DNA of 9,499 nucleotides from an uncultured Clostridia bacterium (lineage in GTDB: Bacteria > Bacillota > Clostridia > Oscillospirales > CAG-272): contig CALBLD010000257.1 in assembly GCA_937895775.1 (NCBI GenBank), positions 1 to 9,499 of the forward strand, read 5' to 3'. This document shows, piece after piece, positions 1 to 6,435 of this stretch; the stretch's first letter is position 1, and each line of letters starts with the position of its first letter. A model generated the notes under the pieces. The model made no database searches and was not told the DNA's origin. It worked only from the letters and a program-made list of their open reading frames with translations. The translations under genes were made by a program, and so were the position numbers.

Positions 1-279
1 AAGCAGCTGATTGAAGCTGTAACAGTCGCAGGGTTTCAGGAATATTCCTATTTTGTCATTTGATTTGTTCATCTCTTTAACGAGATATTTGGAAAGATTT
101 GCGCCGCAGAAATCGCCGAAAACAAAATCCTTTTCAAGCTCTTCTCTGCTGTGAAAGACCGCAGGGGTCACGTCATAGCCGAATTCGCCTCTGCGCCAGC
201 CGAGTACGCGTCCGATCTTTCCCTCGTCAAGCAGTTCCGCCGCTCTTGAAACAAGCGTATTTCCGATCATTTCTTGCAT
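1..279 (-). CDS. FrhB-like iron-sulfur electron-transfer subunit, N-terminal part (cut by window edge)
   Basis: Only the first 93 codons are present and the frame is open to the left edge. The product starts MQEMIGNTLVSRAAELL and contains an F-C-G-A-N-L-S-K-Y-L segment (C58) and a later K-P-C-D-C-Y-S-F segment (C84, C86). This layout resembles the N-terminal half of coenzyme F420 hydrogenase/dehydrogenase beta-subunit (FrhB-like) proteins that accompany bacterial Hdr clusters. In those proteins a 'C..NLA.YL' block is followed by a 'K.CDSR' block, and 4Fe-4S and flavin-binding parts come later. The start at 279 has a GGAGG motif 7 nt upstream. It overlaps the mvhD end by 13 nt. A second ATG at 270 forms an ATGA overlap with the mvhD stop, but its spacing from GGAGG is long (16 nt). 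The likely role is passing electrons between the Hdr-MvhD complex and an oxidoreductase encoded further left. Family resemblance does not imply that the cell uses F420. The assignment rests on two motif blocks and on context. Confidence 0.6.
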   Translation of the reverse strand, partial: MQEMIGNTLVSRAAELLDEGKIGRVLGWRRGEFGYDVTPAVFHSREELEKDFVFGDFCGANLSKYLVKEMNKSNDKIGIFLKPCDCYSFNQLL

Positions 280-704
280 CTCAGATCCTCCAGTCTCTTG
301 TTTTCGCCGAGGGCGGCGACCTTCTGTACAAAATCGTTCATGGTTGCGGCAAATTTTGCACCCTCCGCCGCACTGACCCATTCAACGCGGGTACGCTCCC
401 TTTCGATGCCGAGATAATCGAGCATCGAGAAAAGCAGTTTCATACGGCGTCTCGTATAGTAGTTGCCGGTGGTATAATGGCAGTCGCCGGGGTGACAGCC
501 GCAGATTATCACGCCGTCCGCTCCTCTCTCAAAGGCACGGAGTACAAAAGTGGGATTTACTCTGCACGAGCAGGGCACACGGATTATCTTGACGTCGGCG
601 GGATAGTTCAGTCTGTTGTTGCCCGCCAGATCGGCTCCCGCATACGAACACCAGTTGCAGCAAAAGGCAACTATCAGCGGTTTATACTCTTCGTTCATCT
701 GCAT
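267..704 (-). CDS. mvhD: MvhD-like [2Fe-2S] hydrogenase iron-sulfur (delta) subunit
   Basis: This 145-residue protein matches the usual length of the MvhD/FlxD family. In methanogens MvhD links the [NiFe] hydrogenase to HdrA; in bacteria it links other electron donors to HdrA. The visible hallmarks are F-C-C-N-W-C-S-Y (C15, C16, C19) followed by G-A-D-L-A-G, then P-C-S-C-R-V (C45, C47), then C-G-C-H-P-G-D-C-H-Y (C68, C70, C75). These cysteines are expected to hold the [2Fe-2S] cluster. No membrane segment is visible, so it is cytoplasmic. The start at 704 overlaps the hdrA end by 10 nt and has GGAGGTGG just upstream. An in-frame ATG at 698 would give an exact ATGA overlap with the hdrA stop and cannot be excluded. 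C47 sits where I would expect Gly in many family members. Its place directly after hdrA suggests that it delivers electrons to the HdrA flavin. Confidence 0.9.
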   Translation of the reverse strand: MQMNEEYKPLIVAFCCNWCSYAGADLAGNNRLNYPADVKIIRVPCSCRVNPTFVLRAFERGADGVIICGCHPGDCHYTTGNYYTRRRMKLLFSMLDYLGIERERTRVEWVSAAEGAKFAATMNDFVQKVAALGENKRLEDLRCKK

Positions 705-2689
705 ATTGCATCCACCTCCGCCATGATCTGTTTAACGGTGAACCCGCGCAGATCCATTGCTCCCGACATGCAGGCAACCGTGCAGGCACCGCATCCCTGG
801 CATACAGCCTCGTTCACGACCGCAACTCTGCGGACTCTCGTCGTTCTGTCGGGCATTCTGAATTCTTTGTCAATATAGGATATCGCGCCGTACGGGCAGA
901 CCTTTTCGCAGGTCGAACAGCCGTTGCACATCAGCTCGTCCGAATGTGCGACGCAGGGATTTCCGGTCAGCTTGTTCTTGCAGAGCAGACCGATGACCTT
1001 CGACGCGGCGGCTCCAGCCTGCGCAACCGTCTCGGGGATGTCCTTCGGTCCCTGACAGGTTCCCGAAAGGAATACTCCGGCTGTCGGGCTTTCGACCGGA
1101 CGCAGTTTGGGGTGAGCCTCGGTGAAGAAATCGTTGGTATCCATACTTGCGGTGAGCATGGTTGCAAGTCCTCTTGCCGATTTGTCCGGCTCGATCGCGG
1201 CGGCAAGCACCACCATATCGGCATCGATGTGAAGCTGTTTGCCGTAAATAAGATCGGACGCTCTTACCTTGAGTTTTCCGCCCTCCGGGCAGACCTTGCC
1301 GACCATGCCCTTTATGTAATGCACGCCGTATTCCTCGACGGCACGGCGGTAAAATTCATCGAAATTCTTGCCGGGTGTGCGCACGTCGATATAGAACACA
1401 TACACCTCGGTGTCCGGATATTTGTCACGGATAAGCATTGCGTGCTTTGCGGTATACATACAGCATATCTTGGAGCAGTATTCCTTGCCCTTGTCCGAGC
1501 ATGCCGCACATCTTGAACCGACGCACTGGACGAAAACTATCGTGTGCGGATGTGTTCCGTCGGACGGACGGAGCAGTGTTCCGCCTGTCGGACCTGCGGC
1601 GTTCATCAGACGCTCAAGCTCCAGCGAAGTAATTACATCCTTCGACTGCGAGTAGGCAAATTCGTCGAACTTCTCCATCGAAATCGGATTGAAGCCGGTC
1701 GCAACCACGATCGCGCCGTACTTTTCCTCTATATACTCATCCTTCGCCTTGTAATCGATCGCGCCTGCCGTACATACCTTGGAGCAGACACCGCACTTGC
1801 CCGTTTTGAGCATCGTACAGTAGTTCGGGTCGATGGTTGCGACCTTCGGAACCGCCTGTGCAAACGGAATGTAGATTGCGCGGCGGTTGTCCATGCCGAG
1901 ATTGAATTCGTTCGGCACCTTCCTCTGCGGACACTTTTCGGTACATGCTCCGCATCCGGTGCAGACGTCCTCTTTTACGTATCTCGCCTTGCGCTTTATG
2001 GTGACATCGAAATTTCCGACAAAGCCTTTGACGCCGGTCACCTCCGAATAGGAAAATATACGGATGTTCTCATTCTGCGCACAATCGACCATTTTCGGCG
2101 TCAGTATGCATGCCGCGCAGTCAAGCGTCGGGAATGTCTTGTCAAGCTGTGCCATTTTGCCGCCGATCGTCGGCTTTGTTTCGACGATATCGACCGGGAA
2201 TCCCGCATCGGCAATGTCAAGCGCGGTCTGTATACCCGCGATGCCGCCGCCGATCACAAGCGCTCTCTTTGTCACCGGACTTTCACCGGGGGTGAGCGGC
2301 GAGTTCAGACAAACCTTTGCGATCGCCGCTCTGCCGAGTATGATCGCTTTTTCGGTTCCGGTCTGTTTGTCTTTATGTACCCACGAACACTGCTCGCGTA
2401 TGTTTGCGATTTCGACCATGTAGGGGTTGATTCCCGCCGCCGCAGCCGTTTTTCTGAAGGTTGCCTCGTGCATGCGGGGCGAGCAGGAACAGACGACTAT
2501 TCCGGTAAGCCGATGCTCCTTCACCGCATCCTTTATCAGATCCTGTCCCGCCTGCGAACACATATACTGATAGTCGGCGGAGAAAACGACGCCCGGCTCT
2601 TTACCGAGTGCCGCCGCGACAGCCGCAACGTCAACCGTGCCGGCGATGTTTGTTCCGCAGTGGCAGACAAATACTCCGATTCTTTGCAT
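695..2689 (-). CDS. hdrA: HdrA-like electron-bifurcating FAD/iron-sulfur subunit
   Basis: This 664-residue protein is full length for HdrA, the FAD subunit that bifurcates electrons in heterodisulfide reductase-type complexes. The N-terminal domain begins with the C9-H-C11 motif. A thioredoxin-reductase-like FAD domain follows, with its Rossmann glycines at G147-G149-G152 and the typical L-D-C-A-A-C segment (C191, C194, C203). An inserted ferredoxin-like domain has C243, C246, C249, C253 and then C291, C299, C302, C306. The Q-C-V-G-S-R block (C389) with C394, C397, C405, C409 and C410 follows. The C-terminus carries a two-cluster ferredoxin domain: C588, C591, C594, C598 and C630, C633, C636, C640. 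All motif cysteines are intact, no selenocysteine codon interrupts the frame, and no transmembrane segment is visible. An in-frame TGA two codons upstream fixes the start at 2689. The Shine-Dalgarno directly before it is weak (GGATGAG), and a strong hairpin lies just upstream. It overlaps mvhD by 10 nt. Confidence 0.95.
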   Translation of the reverse strand: MQRIGVFVCHCGTNIAGTVDVAAVAAALGKEPGVVFSADYQYMCSQAGQDLIKDAVKEHRLTGIVVCSCSPRMHEATFRKTAAAAGINPYMVEIANIREQCSWVHKDKQTGTEKAIILGRAAIAKVCLNSPLTPGESPVTKRALVIGGGIAGIQTALDIADAGFPVDIVETKPTIGGKMAQLDKTFPTLDCAACILTPKMVDCAQNENIRIFSYSEVTGVKGFVGNFDVTIKRKARYVKEDVCTGCGACTEKCPQRKVPNEFNLGMDNRRAIYIPFAQAVPKVATIDPNYCTMLKTGKCGVCSKVCTAGAIDYKAKDEYIEEKYGAIVVATGFNPISMEKFDEFAYSQSKDVITSLELERLMNAAGPTGGTLLRPSDGTHPHTIVFVQCVGSRCAACSDKGKEYCSKICCMYTAKHAMLIRDKYPDTEVYVFYIDVRTPGKNFDEFYRRAVEEYGVHYIKGMVGKVCPEGGKLKVRASDLIYGKQLHIDADMVVLAAAIEPDKSARGLATMLTASMDTNDFFTEAHPKLRPVESPTAGVFLSGTCQGPKDIPETVAQAGAAASKVIGLLCKNKLTGNPCVAHSDELMCNGCSTCEKVCPYGAISYIDKEFRMPDRTTRVRRVAVVNEAVCQGCGACTVACMSGAMDLRGFTVKQIMAEVDAICR

Positions 2690-2698
2690 ATCTCATCC

Positions 2699-2729
2699 GG
2701 AGCTGTTGCGCGTAAAGCGCAAAAACTCC
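2699..2729 (-). promoter_or_regulatory. Hairpin in the hdrC-hdrA gap, partly covering a Shine-Dalgarno-like GGAGGAG
   Basis: Arms 2717-2729 and 2699-2711 pair over 13 positions around a 5-nt loop (2712-2716). In the minus-strand transcript there are eleven Watson-Crick pairs, one G-U wobble and one U-C mismatch. The inner six pairs, UUGCGC with GCGCAA, are perfect. The 5' arm contains the second half of a GGAGGAG sequence (2726-2732), and the hairpin ends 9 nt before the hdrA start codon. No U run follows it, so it does not look like an intrinsic terminator. It could be an mRNA processing or stabilising element, or could control hdrA translation. The structure is seen in sequence; the function is inference. 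Confidence 0.55.
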
Positions 2730-2748
2730 TCCGTCCTTTCTTTTGTAA

Positions 2749-3144
2749 TTACTTTGAATATTTGCGAAGCGCGCTGACTATCGCCTGCTGGGGCAGATCG
2801 TCATCGACAAGTGCGGGGATATCGTCGGCAGTCATGTGATTGCCGTCCTTTTTGCGGATAACCAGAAGACGCAGTGCCTCTATGATCTTCGCAGGTTCGA
2901 CCCCTCTGGGGCAGCGGTCCACGCAGGCAAAGCAGGAGAGGCATTTGTATGCCGATTCCGACTTCATAAGCGTTTCGATATCGCCGTTTTCCACCATATA
3001 TACAAATTGGTGCGGATGATATTCCATTTCGTCGTAGGACGGGCAGGTACCCGAGCATTTGCCGCAGCGCATGCATTTGCGCACATCGACACCGCTCATA
3101 CGCACTATCTGTTCCTTTGCAAGTTCTTTATCTCTTGTCTGCAT
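2749..3144 (-). CDS. hdrC: HdrC-like two-[4Fe-4S] ferredoxin subunit
   Basis: This 131-residue protein carries two classical cluster motifs: C24-M-R-C27-G-K-C30-S-G-T-C34-P and C68-L-S-C71-F-A-C74-V-D-R-C78-P. That is the HdrC arrangement, in which two [4Fe-4S] clusters form the wire between HdrA and the catalytic HdrB. It is on the short side, because methanogen HdrC proteins have a longer C-terminal part. The start at 3144 has an excellent ribosome binding site, AAAGGAGG, 6 nt upstream. The gene overlaps the hdrB 3' end by 17 nt, which implies translational coupling and 1:1 assembly. No membrane helix is visible, so this is the soluble HdrC type, not the membrane-bound HdrE/DsrM-linked type. 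A 59-nt gap separates it from hdrA. Confidence 0.93.
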   Translation of the reverse strand: MQTRDKELAKEQIVRMSGVDVRKCMRCGKCSGTCPSYDEMEYHPHQFVYMVENGDIETLMKSESAYKCLSCFACVDRCPRGVEPAKIIEALRLLVIRKKDGNHMTADDIPALVDDDLPQQAIVSALRKYSK

Positions 3145-3940
3145 CTGCTTCCTCCTTTACCCCGAGTGTTTCTGCAAGAAGCTCGGTGAAATATACGGTC
3201 GGCAGTTCTCCGCCGCTCTTTTCAAGATTGTATTTGCAGAGCGGGCATGCGGTCACTATCATGTCCGCACCGTGTCCCGCCGCGCTCTCTCCGATTTCGG
3301 CAGCACGGCTGAGTGCCGCCTGCCTGTCCTCAAGCAGGGTGTATCCGCCGCAACATTCGTTTCTCATCGGATAAACAACCGGTTCGCCGCCGAGCGCGGT
3401 TATAAGTTGCTCCATCACCTTCGGATTTTCAACGTCGTCAAGCTCCATAACCTTGCCGGGACGCAGAAGCATGCATCCGTAATATGCCGCAATCCTTTTG
3501 CCGGTAAGCGGATTTTTCACAGCCGCTTTTATTTTGTCAAAGCCTATGATATCGCGCAGCAATTCAAGATAATGTATTACCTTTACCCCGCCGTAATAGG
3601 GTGCCTTCGGCTCCCTGTCCTGCGCCATGTAATTATTGACGCGCTCGGCAAAGGTGACGTCGGTACTTACGGCATGCTCGGTCTGCTTTATGACATTGTG
3701 ACATGCCGAGCATACCGATACAAGCGGCGTACCTCTGTCTCTCGCGCAGACAAGTGCGCGTACCGACGACAGCTTCGACGCGATCTCGTCTTTCGCCGAA
3801 ACAAACACGCCGCCGCAGCACTGCCAGTCGTCAACCTCGCAAAGCTCGACCCCGAGTGCTTTTGCGGAGGCTCTTGCGTAGCGGTCAAGCTCGACAGCCT
3901 TCGTGCGCAGGGTACAGCCGGGAAAATAACTGACCTTCAT
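3128..3940 (-). CDS. hdrB: HdrB-like subunit with two CCG domains
   Basis: This 270-residue protein has two complete cysteine-rich CCG domains. The first uses C9, C41-C42, C77 and C80; the second uses C156, C196-C197, C232 and C235. In methanogen HdrB these motifs bind a pair of non-cubane [4Fe-4S] clusters that split the CoM-S-S-CoB heterodisulfide. Both motifs are intact here, so disulfide-type chemistry is chemically plausible, but the natural acceptor in a non-methanogen is unknown. The frame stays open upstream to 4039, but that extension runs into the fumarase coding region and does not look like HdrB sequence. The ATG at 3940 starts the typical M-K-V-S-Y-F-P-G-C-T N-terminus and has AAAGGTGG upstream, with a rather long 12-nt spacing. 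It lies 29 nt after the fumarase stop and overlaps hdrC by 17 nt, so it is probably cotranscribed with both. Confidence 0.93.
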   Translation of the reverse strand: MKVSYFPGCTLRTKAVELDRYARASAKALGVELCEVDDWQCCGGVFVSAKDEIASKLSSVRALVCARDRGTPLVSVCSACHNVIKQTEHAVSTDVTFAERVNNYMAQDREPKAPYYGGVKVIHYLELLRDIIGFDKIKAAVKNPLTGKRIAAYYGCMLLRPGKVMELDDVENPKVMEQLITALGGEPVVYPMRNECCGGYTLLEDRQAALSRAAEIGESAAGHGADMIVTACPLCKYNLEKSGGELPTVYFTELLAETLGVKEEADADKR

Positions 3941-3969
3941 ATGTAAATCAGACCACCTTTCTGTCCCGA

Positions 3970-5346
3970 TCAGATCATCTGCTCGGGATGGAACACTTCG
4001 TCGAATTTTTCGGCAGTCAGGAATCCGAGCTCCACGCACGCCTCTTTCAGTGAAATGTTGTCTTTATAAGCCTTTTTTGCCGTTTTTGCGGCGTTTTCGT
4101 AGCCGATATACGGATTGAGTGCGGTAACGAGCATCAGAGAGTTATGCAGATTGTGATTCATCTTCTCCCTGTTTGCGGTAATGCCCGACGCACAGTTTTT
4201 GTTGAACGAAACGATCGCCTCGGCAAGCAGACGCGCCGACTGAAGGAAATTGTATATGGCGACCGGCATGAATACGTTCAGCTCGAAATTGCCCTGAGAT
4301 GCGGCAACTCCGACCGCAACGTCGTTGCCCATAACCTGAACGGCGACCATCGTGACCGCCTCGCACTGTGTCGGGTTGACCTTTCCGGGCATTATCGACG
4401 AACCCGGCTCGTTTTCGGGGATGTGTATCTCTCCGAGACCGTCACGCGGACCGGACGCAAGCCAGCGTACATCGTTCGCTATCTTCATCATATCGCAGGC
4501 GGTCGCCTTGATCGCGCCGTGCGCAAACACAAGCTCGTCCTTCGATGTCAGGCAGTGGAATTTGTTCTCGCCGGTGACAAACGGCTTTCCGGTGAGCATC
4601 GCCGCCTTTTTTGCGACAAGCTCCGCAAATCCCTTCGGTGCATTCAGCCCCGTTCCGACAGCCGTTCCGCCGAGTGCAAGCGTGCAGAGCGGAGCCGACG
4701 AAAGTTTCAGAAGTTCGATGTCGCGTTCAAGACTCGAACGCCAGCCGGATATCTCCTGGCTGAACGCGATCGGAGTCGCATCCTGGAGATGTGTGCGTCC
4801 CGATTTGACAATACCCTCGTTTTCCTTCTCAAGACGTCTGAAGGTTTCGACAAGTCCTTCGATCGCCGGGATCAGCTTGTCCTCGATCGCAAGTATCGCG
4901 CAGATATGCATTGCGGTCGGGAATGTGTCGTTCGACGACTGGCTCATGTTTATATCGTCGTTCGGATGGCAGAGTTTTTTGCCTGCGATCTGATTTGCGC
5001 GGTTCGCTATGACCTCGTTTGCATTCATGTTCGACTGCGTACCCGAACCTGTCTGCCATACGACAAGCGGGAAATGATCGTCAAGACTGCCGCTTGCGAC
5101 CTCGTCGCAGGCTGTGCAGATCGCATCCAATTTTTCCTTTGTCATTTTGTCCGGACGAAGTTCGGCATTGGCAAGTGCCGCCGCCTTTTTCAGTATTCCG
5201 AACGCATGTGTGATCTCGCGCGGCATCGTTTCTATATCCACGCCTATTCTGAAATTCTCAAGGCTTCTCTGAGTCTGCGCTCCCCAGAGCCTGTCGGCTC
5301 TGACCTTCATCTCGCCCATAGAATCATGTTCTGTACGGTATTCCAT
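3970..5346 (-). CDS. fumC: Class II fumarate hydratase (fumarase C)
   Basis: The product interconverts fumarate and L-malate. This iron-independent class II enzyme of the fumarase/aspartase superfamily is normally a homotetramer with active sites built from several subunits. The 458-residue length is typical. Superfamily motifs are visible in order: T-G-S-G-T-Q-S-N-M-N near residues 99-108, G-R-T-H-L-Q-D-A-T-P at 183-192 (H186), and the signature G-S-S-I-M-P-G-K-V-N-P at 315-325, with the catalytic loop serine at about S317. The start at 5346 has AGAGG 6 nt upstream. Aspartase is the main alternative because it shares these motifs, but the adjoining dehydrogenase with malate-type features favours fumarase. 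It lies 17 nt after the dehydrogenase and 29 nt before hdrB, in one apparent operon. Confidence 0.93.
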   Translation of the reverse strand: MEYRTEHDSMGEMKVRADRLWGAQTQRSLENFRIGVDIETMPREITHAFGILKKAAALANAELRPDKMTKEKLDAICTACDEVASGSLDDHFPLVVWQTGSGTQSNMNANEVIANRANQIAGKKLCHPNDDINMSQSSNDTFPTAMHICAILAIEDKLIPAIEGLVETFRRLEKENEGIVKSGRTHLQDATPIAFSQEISGWRSSLERDIELLKLSSAPLCTLALGGTAVGTGLNAPKGFAELVAKKAAMLTGKPFVTGENKFHCLTSKDELVFAHGAIKATACDMMKIANDVRWLASGPRDGLGEIHIPENEPGSSIMPGKVNPTQCEAVTMVAVQVMGNDVAVGVAASQGNFELNVFMPVAIYNFLQSARLLAEAIVSFNKNCASGITANREKMNHNLHNSLMLVTALNPYIGYENAAKTAKKAYKDNISLKEACVELGFLTAEKFDEVFHPEQMI

Positions 5347-5363
5347 ATCTATCCTCTTTCAAA

Positions 5364-6311
5364 TCAGATCTTTATGCTGTTTATTACGTCCTTCAGCGTA
5401 TCGGCACTGTGACGCAGTTTTGCGATTTCATCGTCGGTCAGCTTGATATTGACCTTTCCGCAGGCACCCTTTCTGCCGACCACGTTCAGCGTACTCAGGC
5501 AGACATCCTCTATTCCGTATTCGCCGTGCATCATGGTCGAAACGGTCATTGTCGTGTCGATACCGCTGAGTATGCATTTGCAGATGTGGCAGACCGACAT
5601 GGAAACGGCATAGAACGTAGCTCCCTTGCGTGCGATAACGCGTCCGCCCGACTTTCTGACGTAATCTTCAATCTCGGTAAGATCAAGCTCGGGACATGTG
5701 AACTCGCTGTCCTCGCCGAAAATCTTGTGGCACTGTGTGATCGGGACGTTGGAGATGTTTGCGACCGACCACGGAATAAACGACGAATCGCCGTGTTCGC
5801 CGAAGACATACGCATGCACGTTGCTCTGGCTTATGTGGCAGTACTCGGAAAGTCTTGCGCGCAGTCTTGCGGTGTCAAGTATCGTACCCGAGCCTATTAT
5901 ATTGCTTTCCGGAAGTCCGGACAGCTTGTGGAATGTGTATGTAAGCACGTCAACCGGATTTGAAACTATGACATATACCGCATCGGGCGCATAACGTGTT
6001 ATCTCCGGGATTATCGACTTTGTGATATCCACGTTTATCTGTGCAAGCTCCAGCCTCGACTGACCGGCTTTTCTTGCCACGCCCGAGGTGAGTATGACTA
6101 TCCCCGAGCCTGCCGCATCCGGATAGTCGCCCGCATATATCGAGCAGGGCGCACAGAAGGGTGTACCCTGCCTGATGTCAAGTGCTTCGCCGAGTGCTTT
6201 TTCATGGTTGATGTCGATCATTACGATCTCGGATGCCATCCCGAGGATAGCAAGCGAGTAAGCGATTGTGGAGCCGACGCTCCCCGTTCCGATAATGGAT
6301 ATCTTGTTCAT
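5364..6311 (-). CDS. NAD-dependent L-lactate/L-malate dehydrogenase family protein, possibly malate dehydrogenase
   Basis: This 315-residue protein belongs to the LDH/MDH superfamily. The NAD-binding glycines are G8-T-G10-S-V-G13, and the acidic residue favouring NAD is in M-I-D-I-N (about D33). Catalytic residues are R86, D146, R149 (in L-D-T-A-R) and H173 (in G-E-H-G-D-S). Overall similarity is to clostridial proteins commonly annotated as L-lactate dehydrogenase. However, the substrate loop reads S-G-V-A-R80-K-A-G-Q-S-R86. R80 aligns with the position that is Gln in classical LDH (Gln102) and Arg in malate dehydrogenases. T232 (in K-G-A-T-F-Y) remains LDH-like, so the signal is mixed. The fumarase gene starts 17 nt later, which supports a malate/oxaloacetate role. 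Family assignment is firm; substrate is not. The ribosome binding site is weak (GGACGG, 7 nt upstream). It is the first gene of the downstream unit. Confidence 0.9.
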   Translation of the reverse strand: MNKISIIGTGSVGSTIAYSLAILGMASEIVMIDINHEKALGEALDIRQGTPFCAPCSIYAGDYPDAAGSGIVILTSGVARKAGQSRLELAQINVDITKSIIPEITRYAPDAVYVIVSNPVDVLTYTFHKLSGLPESNIIGSGTILDTARLRARLSEYCHISQSNVHAYVFGEHGDSSFIPWSVANISNVPITQCHKIFGEDSEFTCPELDLTEIEDYVRKSGGRVIARKGATFYAVSMSVCHICKCILSGIDTTMTVSTMMHGEYGIEDVCLSTLNVVGRKGACGKVNIKLTDDEIAKLRHSADTLKDVINSIKI

Positions 6312-6355
6312 AAAAATACCGTCCGTTTCCTGTTTTTTTTAGTCTTTTTGTATAT

Positions 6356-6385
6356 AATGTATCGATAACAAGTGTATCGATTCAA
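6356..6385 (-). promoter_or_regulatory. Candidate sigma-A promoter for the dehydrogenase-fumC-hdr unit
   Basis: On the minus strand TTGAAT (6385-6380) and TACATT (6361-6356) are separated by 18 nt. Each hexamer matches the sigma-70/sigma-A consensus at four of six positions. TATATA (6355-6350) is an alternative -10. Transcription from here would give a leader of roughly 38 nt before the ATG at 6311, including the A-rich stretch at 6333-6340. The match is weak, and the main support is position: this is the only large gap before the seven-gene unit. Confidence 0.35.
6358..6381 (-). repeat. Two 9-bp direct repeats (TGTATCGAT on the plus strand), possible operator
   Basis: TGTATCGAT occurs at 6358-6366 and again at 6373-6381, giving a 15-bp period. 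Each copy contains the palindrome ATCGAT. The copies overlap the candidate -10 and -35 elements respectively, which is where a repressor site would be expected. The repeats are seen directly; binding by a regulator is inference, and I do not recognise the regulator. Confidence 0.5.
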
Positions 6386-6393
6386 AGCTTTTG

Positions 6394-6424
6394 TATATGC
6401 CGCGTGCTTTGCCCGCGGCATATA
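6394..6424 (-). terminator. Hairpin after the glycoside hydrolase gene, probable terminator or 3' stabiliser
   Basis: The arms TATATGCCGCG (6394-6404) and CGCGGCATATA (6414-6424) form a perfect 11-bp stem with a 9-nt loop, starting 11 nt after the hydrolase stop codon. On the minus strand the sequence after the stem is CAAAAGCTTTG, not a U run, so it is not a canonical intrinsic terminator. Its place between two gene groups still favours an end-of-transcript role, with some read-through possible. Confidence 0.55.
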
Positions 6425-6435
6425 TTCGGCTTGAT

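Noticed and set aside
695..2689. Selenocysteine-containing HdrA
   Set aside because: The frame has no internal TGA, and all motif positions read as Cys codons.
2690..2722. TTG-initiated upstream start or leader peptide before hdrA
   Set aside because: The TTG frame reaches an in-frame TGA two codons before the hdrA ATG, and its spacing from GGAGGAG is too short for a convincing start.
2699..2729. Intrinsic terminator between hdrC and hdrA
   Set aside because: The stem is strong but no U run follows on the transcribed strand, and the structure leads straight into the hdrA start.
1544..2839. Long open frames on the plus strand opposite hdrA, and similar ones opposite fumC (4144-5412), hdrB (3059-3946) and mvhD (99-878)
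   Set aside because: They are Arg/Cys/His-rich, lack family motifs, and lie fully antisense to genes with clear conserved motifs. They reflect codon bias, not coding.
3941..4039. N-terminal extension of HdrB to an upstream ATG at 4039
   Set aside because: It would overlap the fumarase coding region by 70 nt and adds residues unlike HdrB. The ATG at 3940 gives the conserved M-K-V-S-Y-F-P-G-C start with a Shine-Dalgarno.
6354..6372. Rex (NADH-sensing) operator upstream of the dehydrogenase, based on TTGTTATCGATACA
   Set aside because: Only the left half TTGTTA fits the clostridial Rex consensus. The right half does not give TTAACAA, so the match is too poor to call.
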